From Erinaceus europaeus (lineage: Eukaryota; Chordata; Mammalia; Eulipotyphla; Erinaceidae), in the NCBI RefSeq assembly GCF_950295315.1, contig NC_080175.1:83517566-83581565 (forward strand): a stretch of DNA of 64,000 nt, written 5' to 3'. The translations under genes were made by a program, and so were the position numbers. The notes beneath the pieces were generated by a model. It made no database searches and had not been told where the DNA came from. It worked only from the letters and a program-made list of their open reading frames with translations. This document shows, piece by piece, positions 22,427 to 32,549 of the stretch (position 1 is its first letter; the number at the start of each line of letters is the position of its first letter).

Positions 22427-23312
22427 CCTCTGAAGGGAGGCTGGACAATATACTCTATGCTACACCTGAGGAAGATGGGTCCTTATATTGGGGGAGCTTG
22501 GAATGTTCCTACTGATGACCACAGAATGTGAGATCAGATCTACAGGGATGCAGAGGTCACATAGGATCCTAAGCTGAATGTGGGCCCCAGATCACATCAA
22601 ATCAATGGGGTTTACAGTCAACAATATTTATACACCTTTCCCATATTAGAGAGCTACTCTCTTCCCTGATCCAGCTTTCTGGTCCTTCTGCCAGCCATGA
22701 CATCACCTCCCCAGACAAAAATTAGGAGCCACCTGCATATCAGATTTCAGGTTCAGGCAAAATAATATAATAAAATAATAATAATAATAGTATAGCCACA
22801 GGCCCTTTGGAATATAAATAAAATATATCCACTAGCTATCTAAAAAATGGAGGGCCCCCCAACTCTTCATCTGCACTATTCCAGCCTTTAGGTCCATGAT
22901 TAATCAACAATTTGTTTGTATGTTAACTCTCTTGTCAGCCACCAGGTTCCAGATGCTAGCATGATGCCGACCAGACTTCCCTGGACAGACAACCCCACCA
23001 ATGCGTCCTGGAGCTCCGCTTCCTCAGAGACCCACCCTACTAGGGAAAGAAAGAGGCAGGCTGGGAGTACGGATCAATCTGTCAATGTACATGTTCAGAG
23101 GGGAAGCAATTACAGAAGCCAAACCTTCCACCTTCTGCATCCCACAATGACCTTGGGTTCATGCTCCCAGAGGGTTAAAGAACAGGAAAGCTATCAGGGG
23201 AGGAGATGGGATGCAGAGTTCTGGTCGTGGGAATTGTATGAAGTTGTACCCCTCTTATCCCTATAAAAAATTTTAAAAGTCACATAAAATTTTATTTTTA
23301 TAAATAAAAAAT
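22427..23312 (+). mobile_element. L1 3'UTR copy, 5'-truncated
   Basis: Contains only L1 3'UTR, from 'ctctgaagggaggctggac' through 'gaggaagatgggtcc', 'tgttaactctcttgtcagcc' and 'ttctgcatcccacaatgacc' to an AATAAAAAAT tail. The frame 22916-23266 is inside it and is not a gene. Confidence 0.88.
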
Positions 23313-23990
23313 GAAAAGTTATAAAGTCACAGGTAAATTCTGTTTAATGTAATCAGAAAATCTCCTTCGATTCTCTTAGATGTACTAGGAACATAGCCTC
23401 AACCTGTTTCCACGTTTCAGAAAGTGAGAATCCTGCCCATAGGAAAGCATGAAAGGGGAAGGGCAGACTGTTCATTAAAACTCTGAGATTTCCTACCAGT
23501 TCAATTGAATCAGCTTTTATTTATTTAACACTTAGAAAGCCCATAAAGAAAGACTAGGTGGCCCTTAGGCTACTCCTAATTTACCCCAGGAGTAATACTG
23601 CGCTCTTCATTTCTGCTGGGGAAGAAATCCATTTATTTTTCCACAGAGGGGTTCCCTGCTTTCTCCCTCACTTTTATTGACAGCAGCATGGGCCTCCTCC
23701 TATTGAGATTCAAGCCTGAGGGTGTTTTCAATTAGAGCACATAGAAGCTTTTTAACTTTCTTTCCACATATTGATCCAAATATCTTAATACCCTGGGAGG
23801 AACAACACGGGATTGAAAGCTGATATTTGTACACAACCTCTATGTGCATCCTTACTGCATTACAAAATGTAGGATGGGGACATCAAAAAATCATGGAAAG
23901 AGACACTTACAATCATTTAGATGCTTTCCAGACCATGAAACTCTACCTGGGAGCCAGACTTAACATTAGTCTGCAAAATGCATGTCATGG
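23313..23990. other. Unique sequence; candidate conserved block at 23460-23820
   Basis: No gene is recognised. The stretch 23460-23820 is free of known repeats and has balanced composition ('cagcagcatgggcctcctcc', 'gattcaagcctgagggtg'). Conservation is a guess. Confidence 0.3.
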
Positions 23991-23999
23991 CTCAGGAGG

Positions 24000-24937
24000 A
24001 TCTCTATCAGGAACAAGAAAACAGACCCCTTTGTGGGCCCCCATAGGACTTTGCCCTCAACTTGGATCAACAATGGTAGAGAATGTTCCATCCTCCAAAG
24101 GGATCACCTGAGGAAGATGGGTCCTGATATTGGGGCAGCTTGGAATGTTCCTACTCATGACCACAGAATGTAAGCTCTTATCTACAGGGATGCAGAGGTC
24201 ACATAGACTCCTAAGCTGAATATGGGCCCCAGATCACATCAGATCGATGGGGATTACAGTCGACAATATTTATACACCTTTCCCATATTTGGGAGCTACT
24301 CTCTTCCCTGATCCAGCTTTCTATTCCTTTTCCAGCCATGACATCATCTCCCCAGACAATAACTTGGATCCACCAGCATATCAGATTTCAGGCTCAGGAA
24401 AAAAACAAAAACAAATAAACAAACAAACAAAAAACTAGTATAACCACAGGCCCTTTGGAATATAACTAAAATATCCCTACTAGCTATCTACAAAATGGAG
24501 TACAAAAGGCTGCACTATTCCAGCCTTTAAGTTCATGATTGGCCAACAATTTGTTTGGCGTTGTATGTTAACTCTCTTTTTCAGCTACCAGGTTCCAGAT
24601 GCTAGCAGGATGCCAACCAGACTTTTCTGGATAGACAACCCCACTAATGTGTCCTGGAACTCTGCTTCCTCAGAGCCCCACCCCACTAGGGAAAGAGAGA
24701 GGCAGGCTGGGAGTACGGATCAACCTGTCAATGCCCATGTTCATCGGGGAAGCAACAAAAGAAGCCAGACCTTCCTTCCACCTTCTGCATCCCACAATGA
24801 CCTTGGATTCATACTCCCAGAGGGTTAAAGAATAGGAAAGCTATCAGGGGAGAGGATAGGATACGGAGTTCTGGTGGTGGGAATTGTGTGAAGTTGTGCC
24901 CCTCTTATCCTATGGTTTTGTCAATGTTTCCTTTTTA

Positions 24938-24968
<31 letters not shown>

Positions 24969-24980
24969 AAATAAAATAGA
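24000..24980 (+). mobile_element. L1 3'UTR copy with (AATA)n tail
   Basis: Starts at 'tctctatcaggaacaagaaaac' and follows the long-form 3'UTR in order to 'cctatggttttgtcaatg'. The tail is an AATA array at about 24938-24970. The tail of aaacaaacaaac in its middle (about 24400-24432) is a local expansion. Confidence 0.9.
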
Positions 24981-25308
24981 GGACAAGGCTTAGGAGCTTC
25001 TAGACGCAGGGAGGGAAGGAGACTGAAGTTTATTCCACTGTAACTGTAACTGTAATTATCTGAAATGGGGACTGGGTGGTGGTGCACCTGGTTGAGCGCA
25101 CATGTTACTATGTGCACAGACCTGGGTTCGAGCCCCCCCCCAGGTCCCCACCTGTAGGGGCAAAGCTTTGCGAGTAGTGAAGCAGATCTGCAGGTGTTTC
25201 TTTGTCTCTTACTCTCTCTCTTCCTCCTTCCTGTTGTTGAGGTGGTCTGGTGTCGGGCTGCACCGCGGAGAAGAGAGCGGACGTCCAGAGCAAAGGGGTA
25301 CACAGATC

Positions 25309-25314
25309 TTTATT
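25309..25314 (-). terminator. Proviral polyadenylation signal
   Basis: AATAAA on the minus strand, about 140 bases downstream of the TATA-like box in the same LTR and near its 3' end, as expected at an R/U5 boundary. Confidence 0.7.
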
Positions 25315-25487
25315 ATAGGATGGGGGGGGAGGTTTGGTTCAGACCACGTGGAGCCAGCCAGCAATGGCCGACCACGGGGGGAGAGCAGGGAGCGAGACCT
25401 CAGAGAGGGAGAGCCGAGAGCCCAGAGAGAGCGAGGGGAGGGGTGAGGGGGCTTTTTATTGGGCGACAACCAGGGGTGACATGTAGG

Positions 25488-25615
25488 GCCAGGATTGGTT
25501 GAAAGGGGGCACTCTAGGATTTAGCGAGGCATAGGAAAACCTGGGGGCAGAGCCAGGATTGGTTGAAAGGGGGCACTCTAGGATTTAGCGGGGCATAGAA
25601 AAACCTGGGGGCGGA
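25488..25615 (-). promoter_or_regulatory. Duplicated 64-bp U3 enhancer-like unit
   Basis: Two head-to-tail units starting GCCAGGATTGGTTGAAAGGG differ at only a few positions. Each includes plus-strand ATTGG (25494-25498 and 25558-25562), an NF-Y-type CCAAT box for minus-strand transcription. Confidence 0.75.
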
Positions 25616-25660
25616 GACTGCATCAGAATAAGTCCTCAGCAACATCTCCTCCTATCCCTT

Positions 25661-27555
25661 TATATCTAAATGGACACAGTAAAGAAAAATGGAGCATGCT
25701 TAAATGTTTTAGAGGAATGCCATGCTCAGGTGGGAAGATGTAGGACTTTCTGTGGAGGAGGGAAGGCTTAAATGGCTGCCAACCTTGTGAGATTTAAATG
25801 TCCTCCTGTGCTCAACCCCTCTTCAGAGAGAGAGACTTACCTGGAGAGACTCATCTCATAGGTTTAAGCGCAGCCTGCTCAACCATCTCTTCACAGTATC
25901 TCTACATCTTTTCTATCTTTCTATCTAGTAATTGCATAAGATGTACAAAGTCTATAAAAGACTATCATGGGGCAGAAACCTTTTGGACATAAGCCTAAAT
26001 GACATAACAAAATAGGAAGGGACACGAAGGGGAGAAGTAAAAGTCAGTGGGGTGTGAAGGGAAGGATTGGTGTGTAAAGGAACATTCCCTGCTTGAGTGG
26101 GGAAAAGGGCAAGGGTACATAATGAGGGGGCGGCAGGAGGCATGACCCACCAAACAGAGGGGCTATTTGGCATTGTATAGTCCTCAAGGCAACAGTCTGT
26201 AAAGTCTATGAATTACTCAGGATTAGTCTATGAAAAACCAGCAGCGTGAAGGGAAATAAGCTGCTTCAAAATTGTGTAAAATGTATATAGGGTATGTCAG
26301 AAAGTCCGATACAAGTCTCAGTCCGAAGTAGATGGCTAGGGGAGGAATTGGCAGGGGATGCAACGCTGCATGAGGGAGGTCAGCCGCTGGAATGTTGCTC
26401 TTTTGTAGATAGCTAGCTGGAACTGCCAACATGTAACAAGCAGGTCAGAAGCAGGAACGGTAACCAGGCATGAAGAAAGTTCTGTCCTTGGAATTCGTGT
26501 ATCAGGTTCTTCAGATCACGTTGAGTGACATCTAGGGTTTCGGGGGGTGTGCCACGGTAGTCGTGCCATCTAGTGAGTGACATCAGGGTGTGCAGGGGTT
26601 CAGATGGTTTTTCTGGGATTCCTGTGAAAGAAACACAAACAATCTGCTTCTCGTGGTTAATTTGAACTGGTAACAAGTTATAGGTTTGTTATAGTTGATA
26701 CCTCGATGATTATAATTGGTTTAGAATCTCTTTATGATTTATTAAAAGGTCATCTAATGTGACCTCCTGTAGCAGCCTCTACCGCAGGATCTTGAGACCA
26801 ATTTTAGCTAAAATATGTATTTTAAACAGACTCAAATTGCTTAGAGAGTTAACGCATATTCGTGACAATGATTTTAACGTTTACAGTGCCAGATTGATGC
26901 CAGATCTGTTGTGGATTAATTTCCACAAGATAGTTTACAGGGCACCTTTGGGGGCCCTTCAAAGGTGTCCTGTATATAAAATTTATATAGTTTAGTTTTG
27001 GGAATGAATAGTCACGTTGAACATTTAGACTTTTACCTAAATAGTAAGTTACCTTAACTATTAATATTTACCTTGTCTGGTAAAAGTGTAGCTGTAGGGT
27101 TACACTTCTGACCGTTAAGTTAGTGTTACCAAACTTGAGACATACCCATAAACATTTAGTTATAACAAACTGGAGGAAAAAGAACTTTTGTTATAAAAAC
27201 ACATTATTTAAAAACAATTTTAAATCTGTCATTAGTCACACAGTTTAAGACTAAACACTTACATATATACCAATACTATATATAAAATTCAAAAGAGGGA
27301 GAAAGAAAAAAAATTTTTTGGAATGTTTCTGGACGTCTCCAGAAACTTTGGCTGCGTCCAGCATTTTTATATAAGGCCAATAACCTTTTAGAGTACTCCA
27401 AGCAGATGGGTCATGCAAAAAAAAAGAAAAAAAAATTTTGTCATTTAACACACTCATTCACAAAAACAACTGGCCAGTTATAACATAAGACATACAGGGA
27501 AAGGGTAGGAGAGAGGTCTCTGTGAGCCAGATTTTGTAGGTTCTGTCATGTCGTA
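25661..27555 (-). pseudogene. Decayed region at the env position
   Basis: This lies between the integrase stop and the LTR, where a class II provirus would carry env. Only short minus-strand frames remain (at 25952-26173, 26223-26432, 26413-26676 and 27251-27457), and I recognise no surface or transmembrane protein signature in them. It may be a degenerate env, a non-coding filler as in env-less elements, or partly unrelated sequence. Confidence 0.4.
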
Positions 27556-28367
27556 TTACGGGTCCTGGGATGTATCCTGCATCTGGTCCTCTTGTAGTAT
27601 TTCTTGTTCTTCAGGAATAACAGCGCCATCCTGCGGGTATTGTCGGACATGGCGGGCAGGAACCCAGACAGGTTTAGAGAAATTTTGAGGGAAAATGCAT
27701 GCGAAACCCCTTCCCATGGTCAATAATGGGTCAGGCCCTTTCCAAACTTTATCGAGTGGGTCTCTCCATTTCACCTTAATAGATGGGAGGGTAGATGGTG
27801 TTTGCCAGTGAAGAATAATAGGGGGTAAGGCTGAGTTATTGTAAATATTAAAGAGATTTAACGTAGTTAAGGCTTTTGCTAGCTGGATATTGGGGGGATA
27901 TGTTCCTCCTTTATCTTTATTTAGTTGAGCCTTCAGTGTTTGATGGGCCCTTTCGACAATGCCTTGTCCCTGTGGATTGTAGGGAATGCCCGTGGTATGA
28001 GTAATATTCCAGAGGGAACAAAAATCTTTAAATTGTTTGCTTGAAAACATAGGTGCATTGTCTGTTTTCAAAAGTAATGGGACCCCCATAACGGCAAAAC
28101 AAGAGAGCATATGGCTTACAAGCTTTTTAGCACTTTCTCCTGTCTGAGCTGTAGCCCACATAAATTTAGAAAAGGTATCAATTGAGACAAACACATATTT
28201 TTGTTTGCCAAAGTTTGGTATGTGGGTGACATCAATTTGCCAAATAGCATTAGCTTTTAAACCTCGGGGGTTAACCCCAAGGGTCTGGATAGCAGGTGTC
28301 TTTATGAGATTTGCACAAGAAGAGCATGTAGCAAGGATATGTTTTAACTGTGGTACAGGAACAATAT
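27556..28367 (-). pseudogene. Retroviral integrase fragment of pol, open frame
   Basis: Integrase joins viral DNA to host DNA through a D,D-35-E catalytic triad. From the first ATG (28194) there are 212 codons, but the frame is open upstream to the junction, about 270 codons in all; an in-frame TAG lies just beyond, in SINE sequence. Visible in order: a C-x2-C zinc-binding pair (CSSC; the paired histidines are lost at the breakpoint), the first Asp in QIDVTH upstream of the ATG, the second Asp at residue 45 (KTDNAP), Glu at residue 81 (GIVERAHQ) with 35 residues between, and the C-terminal GRGFACIFPQ and WVPARHVR blocks. The triad is complete and there is no internal stop, so the copy is either young or constrained. 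It lacks reverse transcriptase and any normal promoter arrangement. The family call (class II, betaretrovirus-like) is based on these motifs. Confidence 0.9.
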
Positions 28368-28539
28368 CTGGCTATCTCTATACAATAAGTAAATAAAGTT
28401 AATGAAGAATTAAAAAATGTTATTTAAGAATTATTTTAAATATATTTTAAATTGTGTAAAAGATATCATTTTTAGGGAAAAAAACACTTCAAATTAGCAT
28501 ACTCTATGTATATGAATGCCTAAATAGGAAAAAAGCCAA

Positions 28540-28705
28540 TAAATAGGACTTACCTAGTACTAACACTATTCTAAGTGTTTTACATATAGTCAACTCCCTA
28601 ATACTCATGACCTTTAAGGTAGATGCTGCTGTTCTACTACTTATAGTGTAGAGAACTCAGAGGCTTAGTTAAATTAGTGGTAGAGCTGGGGCCATACTCA
28701 GACAT
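28540..28705 (-). mobile_element. MIR, antisense
   Basis: 'ctaagtgttttacatatagtc', 'aatactcatgacctttaaggt', 'gagaactcagaggcttag' and 'gtggtagagctgggg' follow antisense MIR. Confidence 0.8.
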
Positions 28706-29323
28706 ACTGGCACCAGAGTTCATACCATTTTCAAGAGTTTTTAATTGAGAGAGATGGAGAGGTGTCAGAACTGTTCTGCAGTTTTATGTGGCGCTGAACG
28801 CCAAACCCTTGGCCTCACACTACCTACTTTCTGTTTCTTTAGCACTATCACACAGAAATATGAAAGGAAGCAAAAGACAAGTATGACAATTTCACTCACA
28901 TGGAATATAAATACATAAAACAAAGAGACATGCAATGACAACAAAGCCCTAGCCCTTAGTCTATGAAAACTCTGGTGGCAAACAGAGGGGCTGGGAATTG
29001 GAGAAAGAACCAGAGGAATTTCTTGGTATGATTGAACTGAAAATTTGTGGATGGATATTGTGAATCTTATATAGATATAAAGGTATGAAAACATACTCCT
29101 CAATTTTTTGTCTTGCAAATTAATGTTAAATCAATAAAATTAAAAAGAAAAAACATTTAAAGAAACACTGATTTGTTCTCAGTCGCCAAATACCTCCCTT
29201 TTGTCTGCTATGCACCTCACTGGATTTATCCTAAAAGTATACACTTTTGAATTTTTATTTTCTTATAGGTGCTTTTGTCAATAGCATAAATTCCTTTCAA
29301 AAATTCAGATAAATGCAAATAAA
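28706..29323. other. Unique or old-L1-like sequence
   Basis: Near 28840-29140 the order 'gacaagtatgacaatttcactcac', 'atggaatataaatacataaaac' and a terminal 'atcaataaaattaaaaag' resembles a decayed L1 3' end. No gene is seen. Confidence 0.4.
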
Positions 29324-29636
29324 GATTTAAACCAAAGGGAGTAGAGCGGTATTGCAGCAGGCTAACCTGAGGTGGCACAAAGCACAAGGACCAGTGTAAG
29401 GATCCCAGTTGGAGCCCCCGGCTCCTCACCTGCAGGGGAGTCGCTTCACAGGCACTGAAGCAGGTCTGCAGGTATCTATCTTTCTCTCCCCCTCTCTGTC
29501 TTTCCCTTCTCTCTCCATTTCTCTCTGTCTTATCCAACAACGATGACATCAATAACAACTACAACAATAAAACAACAAGGGCAAAAAAAAGGGAATAAAT
29601 AAATAAATATTTTTTTCAAAAAAGGATTTAAACCAA
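29324..29636 (+). mobile_element. SINE, long form, 12-bp TSD
   Basis: The body is 29336-29624, with direct repeat GATTTAAACCAA at 29324-29335 and 29625-29636. Box A, core and (CAACAA)n tail are present. Confidence 0.92.
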
Positions 29637-29639
29637 TAG

Positions 29640-30000
29640 TTTATGTGTAAGCCAGCTGTGCCAAAGCAGTTTTATCACAAAAGTTGGGTCTTAATGGCCC
29701 AATGATTCTTTTATTCGTTTACCTGATTATTTATTTATATATTCTAGAATCTGCTGCATTCATCTTACAGATGAAACAGCTCATAGAATAGAGAAATGAA
29801 CAGATAATATAGTCCCAGGAATGGCTAAGAAATTTAGTAGCTTTCTGAATAGCAATTTAAAGTAAAACATCAAAACCAAAGTAGATAGCTAGTTGAAGCA
29901 GACAATCTGTTGTCTGGGTTAAGAATTTACAGGAAAAAACATAAGTATCACCAGTAAGCATATCATCTCTGACTCCAGAGATGTTCCCACACCCTCTAAT
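29640..30000. other. Unique sequence
   Basis: No gene is seen. 'catcttacagatgaaacagctc' at about 29760 could be a short MIR piece. Confidence 0.35.
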
Positions 30001-30039
30001 TGGTGCTATTCTGTAATAATCAATACATTACAAGCACCT

Positions 30040-30310
30040 AATAGGCACTCCTACAAGTCTTGGGGAAACAACTCACACCACAGAAAGCTGTAGCCCTGAA
30101 TATTCATACTCAAGTGCAAATGTTAATTCATGCAGTGCTTGCGTTAAACGAGTCTAATTATCTACTGAAGGAATCTATTAAAGGCATGCTGTCAATCCTA
30201 CAGATTGGGTTCAGCAAAGTGAAACTGAACTGCGTGCCTTTTCGGCTAATTACAAAATTCTGCCTGACATGCTTTAAGAATGGTAAAAAGGAGGGGAAAA
30301 AAATTACACA
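30040..30310. promoter_or_regulatory. Candidate conserved non-coding element
   Basis: Repeat-free, AT-balanced block with TAAT-type cores ('cgagtctaattatctactg', 'cggctaattacaaaattc'). The small plus-strand frame (30060-30365) has no domain. The regulatory role is inference only. Confidence 0.3.
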
Positions 30311-30424
30311 AGGCCAGAGTCTGGCTCCCTTAACACACACTGCTTCTTTATTTCCCAGCCAATAAAAAAAATAAAATAAAATAATAAAATAAAAAGTAAT
30401 GAAATGAAATAAAATAAAATAAAA

Positions 30425-30645
30425 AAACAGGTTGGAGTTGGTGAGACAGTTCACATGGGTGGTACAGCTGCTTTTCAAATAAGGGACCCATTTTCAAGCC
30501 TGCCCACCACCACACTGAAGGAAGCTTTGGTGCTGTCATGTCTCTGTCTCCCTGTGTTTCTCTATCTTTGTCTCTCTGTATACAAAAATGTCAGCTTGGA
30601 GTGATGAAATCCCAGTGACAACAAAAAAAGAAAATGCAGGATATT
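30425..30645 (+). mobile_element. Older SINE family copy
   Basis: 'gttggagttggtgagacagttcac', 'aagggacccattttcaagcc', 'ccaccaccacactgaaggaagc' and 'cagtgacaacaaaaaaag' follow the older SINE plan; close relative of the copy at 63.58 kb. Confidence 0.7.
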
Positions 30646-30763
30646 ATGAGAGTGGAAAAAGCATAGTCCAGGAAACAAAGTGCCTTTAATAATATCTCTT
30701 TCATCTTTTCATAAGGAAGGCAGCATGTCACAAACTGGATTTTTAAAAAATAATCATTTTAAG

Positions 30764-30810
30764 CTATATATATATCTATATATATATGTGTATATATATA
30801 TATATATTAA
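30764..30810. repeat. (TA)n-rich microsatellite
   Basis: Alternating TA with TATCTA and TGTG interruptions. Confidence 0.9.
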
Positions 30811-31084
30811 TTGGCTTTGGGGTTCATAGTTCAATACAATAAAAGATAGTACCTTTTTCCAAAATTTATTCATGTACTTTTATGAATGAGAGAGATCACA
30901 GGTCCCTTCAGCTCTGGCATACTACTATAAACCCAGGCATGAATCTGGTGCCTTGGTCAAGGAATTCTTATACTTTCATTCTGAGCTTTCTCTCTAGCCC
31001 CAAACAAATAACATTTGAAGATGCAGAGCTGTGCTCCAATGACTATGCATATTTTCCTATGGATTCATCTCTTTAAGAATTTGT

Positions 31085-31295
31085 TTAGGGGGGCAGGGGT
31101 GGCACACCTGGTTGAGTGCACAAGGACCCAGGTTCAAGTCCACAGTCCTCACCTGCAAGGTGAAAGCGTCACAAGTGGTGAAGCAGGGCTGTAGGTGTCT
31201 CTCTGTATCTTTCCCTCTCTGTCCCCCCTTCTCAATTTATGACTGTCTCTATCCAACAAATAAAGATAATAAAAAATTTTAATTAAAAAAATCTG
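31085..31295 (+). mobile_element. SINE, short form
   Basis: 'ggcaggggtggcacacctggttgag', box-B-like ggttcaagtcc, 'gtcacaagtggtgaagcaggg' and 'ctgtctctatccaacaaataaag'. A few bases of the head (gcacacattacagt) are deleted. Confidence 0.88.
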
Positions 31296-31299
31296 TTTT

Positions 31300-31400
31300 T
31301 GGGCTGGCAAAATAACTCAGTTGACAGTGTGCTCCTTTAGCATGCGTGTGATCCAGGTTCGAGTTTGGCCTCTACTACATTCCCTGTCTTTGTCTAAAAA
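31300..31400 (+). mobile_element. Older SINE head
   Basis: 'gggctggcaaaataactcagttgac', box B 'atccaggttcgagttt'. Truncated at its 3' side. Confidence 0.6.
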
Positions 31401-31676
31401 CTGTTTTTTTCTCTTTGTTTATAGATTTTTTTTTCTTGTACTTAGTCTCTAATAACCTAAAGATCAGGAGAAAATTAGGATCCTCCCCATACTGATCCTT
31501 TAACCAGTTTCTGCCAGTGAGTTCCACATTCAGATAATACTGAGTAGACCTTCTAAGAGGGATTAAAGAAACAGCTTGTAATATGACGATGATACTTCAG
31601 AGTGTTTGTGGGATCAGCTGTCAAAATTAAACATTTTCCTCTGTGAAAGTTTACCATCACCCATATCTGAAGTTCA

Positions 31677-32000
31677 AAAGTAGCTTTTTTTTTTGCCTCG
31701 AGGGTTATCGCTGAGGTTCAGCACCTACACTATGAATCCACTGCTCCTTTGGCCATATTTTTATTTTATTTTATTTTATTTTATTTTATTTTATTTTTGG
31801 ATAGGAACGAGAAAATTGAGAGTGGAGGGGAAGGTAGAGGGAGGGAGAGAGAGAGATATATATACCTGAAGGCCTGCTTCATCCCTAGTGAAGCGACCCC
31901 CTGCAGGTGGGGAACTGGGAGCTTGAACCAGGATCCTTACGCAGATCCTTGCGTGTGTTTAACTCTGTGTACAACTGCCCAGCCCCTGAAAGTAGCTTTT
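31677..32000 (-). mobile_element. SINE, long form, antisense, 12-bp TSD
   Basis: The body is 31689-31988, with the direct repeat AAAGTAGCTTTT at 31677-31688 and 31989-32000. A (TTTTA)n expansion at about 31758-31798 sits in the tail complement. Confidence 0.92.
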
Positions 32001-32038
32001 CCTTGGTTTTAGTGTTGTATATTCTCTTTCATTCTTTA

Positions 32039-32548
32039 GAGAATATCATATACCCCAGTATCATGTGATATGAGCAGCAGTGCTTAGCAGAGAATATCAT
32101 ATACCCCAGTATCATGTGATATGAGCAGCAGTGCTTAGCAGAGAATATCATATACCCCAGTATCATGTGATATGAGCAGCAGTGCTTAGCAGAGAATATC
32201 ATATACCCCAATAGCATGTGATATGAGCAGCAGTGCTTAGCAGAGAATATCATATACCCCAGTATCATGTGATATGAGCAGCAGTGCTTAGCAGAGAATA
32301 TCATATACCCCAGTATCATGTGATCTGAGCAGCAGTGCTTAGCAGAGAATATCATATACCCCAGTATCATGTGATCTGAGCAGCAGTGCTTAGCAGAGAA
32401 TATCATATACCCCAGTATCATGTGATCTGAGCAGCAGTGCTTAGCAGAGAATATCATATACCCCAGTATCATGTGATCTGAGCAGCAGTGCTTAGCAGAG
32501 AATATCATATACCCCAGTATCATGTGATATGAGCAGCAGTGCTTAGCA
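32039..32548. repeat. Minisatellite: ten copies of a 51-bp unit
   Basis: The unit, starting around 'agaatatcatataccccagt' and ending 'gagcagcagtgcttagc', is repeated ten times head to tail with very few changes. Four adjacent copies carry 'gatctgag' where the others have 'gatatgag', and one has 'aatagcatg'. Because 51 is divisible by three, the minus strand is open through all copies (17-residue repeat AKHCCSYHMILGYMIFS, frame 32029-32616). I see no start context, splice site or relatives that would support translation. Confidence 0.97.
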
Positions 32549-32549
32549 T

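Larger units (their letters stand above)
25232..25644 (-). repeat. 3' LTR of the partial provirus (413 bp)
   Basis: On the minus strand it begins TGTTGCTGAGGACTTATTC and ends CCACCTCAACAACA. U3 carries a 64-bp direct duplication (25488-25551, 25552-25615), each unit with a CCAAT box in minus orientation. A TATA-like AATAAAAA lies at 25453-25460 and a polyadenylation signal AATAAA at 25309-25314. The order is CCAAT, TATA, poly(A) signal, end, as in betaretroviral LTRs. Confidence 0.88.
25232..28367 (-). mobile_element. Partial class II endogenous provirus, minus strand
   Basis: Order on the minus strand: integrase end of pol (28367-27556), about 1.9 kb without recognisable coding content (27555-25659), a polypurine tract (the plus-strand sequence ctcctcctatcccttt at 25645-25660 area), then the 3' LTR (25644-25232). 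The 5' LTR, primer-binding site, gag, protease and reverse transcriptase are absent. The left flank is CCTTCC; no matching 6-bp copy is seen at the right junction, consistent with a deletion that removed the 5' part and a few bases of host SINE. Not capable of replication. Confidence 0.88.
25065..28400 (+). mobile_element. Short-form SINE split by a partial provirus
   Basis: The left half (25065-25231) has the head 'gactgggtggtggtgcacctggttgag', box B ggttcgagccc and the core up to 'ttcctccttcc'. The right half begins at about 28367 with 'tctggctatctctatac' and ends 'aataagtaaataaag'. Compared with the intact copy at 15.16-15.37 kb, only about nine SINE bases are missing between the halves. 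This suggests one host SINE, though a second SINE tail cannot be excluded. Confidence 0.75.

Noticed and set aside
25240..25470. GC-rich patch as a CpG island or gene promoter
   Set aside because: It is the R/U5 and U3 part of the proviral LTR; no host exon follows.
32039..32548. Regular repeats that might suggest a CRISPR array
   Set aside because: The whole 51-bp unit is repeated without variable spacers, in a mammalian context; it is a minisatellite.
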